Origin: Spirochaeta sp. UBA5339
Lineage (GTDB): Bacteria; Spirochaetota; Spirochaetia; DSM-2461
Length of the DNA: 5,492 nt
Assembly (NCBI GenBank): GCA_002408085.1
Contig: DHQL01000023.1
Span: forward strand, 1 to 5,492
Reading direction: 5' to 3'
The translations under genes and the position numbers were made by a program. Every line of letters starts with the position of its first letter. Position 1 is the stretch's first letter. The notes below the pieces were generated by a model. It searched no databases, was not told the origin of the DNA, and saw only the letters and a list, made by a program, of their open reading frames with translations. Below, one piece after another: positions 5,097 through 5,492 of this stretch.

Positions 5097-5125
5097 TATG
5101 TACTTCACAGAGGCAAAAGTTTCAA
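5097..5125 (-). promoter_or_regulatory. Possible promoter of the NIF3-insert gene, abutting the start codon
   Basis: Read on the minus strand: TTGAAA (5125-5120), a 17-base spacer, and TACATA (5102-5097). The -35 box is good (five of six); the -10 box is weak (three of six). Seven bases separate the -10 box from the ATG, so an mRNA made here would have almost no leader. Confidence 0.45.
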
Positions 5126-5151
5126 GGCTGAGGATTTTTTGAGAAGGTCTA

Positions 5152-5180
5152 TTGACAGGAAAGAGGGGTTTCAGTAAGAT
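5152..5180 (+). promoter_or_regulatory. Promoter of the tRNA-Phe gene
   Basis: A perfect TTGACA (5152-5157), a 17-base spacer and TAAGAT (5175-5180), four of six to the consensus. The start would be near 5187, about six bases before the mature tRNA. Confidence 0.8.
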
Positions 5181-5192
5181 ACTCAAGCAATT

Positions 5193-5265
<73 letters not shown>

Positions 5266-5273
5266 ATTTATAC

Positions 5274-5302
5274 AAACCGTCCTGTTTCAGGACGGTTTTT
5301 TT
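5274..5302 (+). terminator. Intrinsic terminator of the tRNA-Phe gene
   Basis: AAACCGTCCTG (5274-5284) and CAGGACGGTTT (5288-5298) form a perfect 11-bp stem with a TTT loop, running into a T tract at 5296-5302. It lies nine bases after the mature tRNA end. Confidence 0.95.
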
Positions 5303-5434
5303 ATGCCCGCACCTTTTCGCTGACAGCAGCCGAAACAGTTAAATTTCCAAAGCATAAAAGCCTGTGAAGAGACCTGTTCGGGAGCTGCTGCAGAGCACTG
5401 AAAAAATCTTTTTCAGGAAATTTCAGAAACCCTG

Positions 5435-5463
5435 TTGCCACAATCCGGGCAATCGTATATATT
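5435..5463 (+). promoter_or_regulatory. Promoter of the truncated tRNA gene at the window end
   Basis: TTGCCA (5435-5440), a 17-base spacer and TATATT (5458-5463); each box is one base from the sigma-70 consensus. The start would fall near 5470, about eight bases before the tRNA-like sequence. Confidence 0.75.
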
Positions 5464-5477
5464 CCATTCCCGTAGTC

Positions 5478-5492
5478 GCCGCTGTAGCTCAG
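5478..5492 (+). tRNA. 5' end of a second tRNA gene, cut by the window edge
   Basis: The last 15 bases, GCCGCTGTAGCTCAG, are identical to the first 15 of the tRNA-Phe gene: the acceptor 5' strand, the TA linker, and the start of the D arm. A near-consensus promoter lies at the right distance upstream. The anticodon is outside the window, so the amino acid is unknown; it need not be Phe, because this 5' segment can be shared by several tRNAs. The alternative is a duplicated tRNA fragment such as an attachment-site remnant, which the independent promoter makes less likely. Confidence 0.7.

Noticed and set aside
5398..5416. Hairpin CTGAAAAA/TTTTTCAG with a 3-base loop between the two tRNA genes
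   Set aside because: Mostly A-T pairs with no gene nearby for it to act on; probably a chance A/T run. The rest of 5303-5434 shows nothing supportable.

Overview
The window looks like ordinary chromosomal DNA from a free-living spirochaete, probably Spirochaeta or a close relative. That placement is an inference from the proteins: the long, clade II type of pyrophosphate-dependent phosphofructokinase, a cytidylate-deaminase-like protein of the GYVG/HAEQNAIC type, and a stand-alone NIF3-insert (CutA/PII-like) protein. Base composition is near 50% GC, and most coding regions favour C- or G-ending codons. There are no transposases, phage genes, CRISPR arrays or toxin genes. I do not see a convincing new multi-gene system; the most interesting signals are regulatory.

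Layout. Bases 1-1238 (+) hold the C-terminal three quarters of a PPi-phosphofructokinase, closed by a strong intrinsic terminator at 1266-1292. After a 213-base spacer with no convincing gene comes an OmpR/PhoB-type response regulator on the minus strand (1506-2201), with no kinase in view. The 288-base gap 2202-2489 holds no gene but has a 14-bp inverted repeat. A small acidic protein of unknown function (2490-2855, minus) is divergent from a dCMP-deaminase-family gene (3001-3486, plus, TTG start). The deaminase leader carries a terminator-like hairpin between a possible promoter and the ribosome binding site. The deaminase converges on yhbY (3525-3830, minus), which has its own strong terminator.

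yhbY and rsmE (3988-4707, plus) are divergent and both concern the ribosome: a 50S assembly-type CRM protein and a 16S rRNA m3U1498 methyltransferase. Their predicted promoters lie back to back with almost the same six bases serving as both -35 boxes. rsmE converges on a 113-residue NIF3-insert protein (4748-5089, minus) with only 40 bases between them. A tRNA-Phe(GAA) gene with promoter and terminator follows (5193-5265). The window ends 15 bases into what is probably a second tRNA gene, which has its own near-consensus promoter.

The genes appear to be single-gene transcription units rather than one pathway. Common themes are translation (yhbY, rsmE, tRNAs), pyrimidine nucleotide metabolism (deaminase) and glycolysis (PFP). 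For rsmE and the NIF3-insert gene, the predicted -10 box ends only 7-8 bases before the only possible start codon, which suggests leaderless or nearly leaderless mRNAs.
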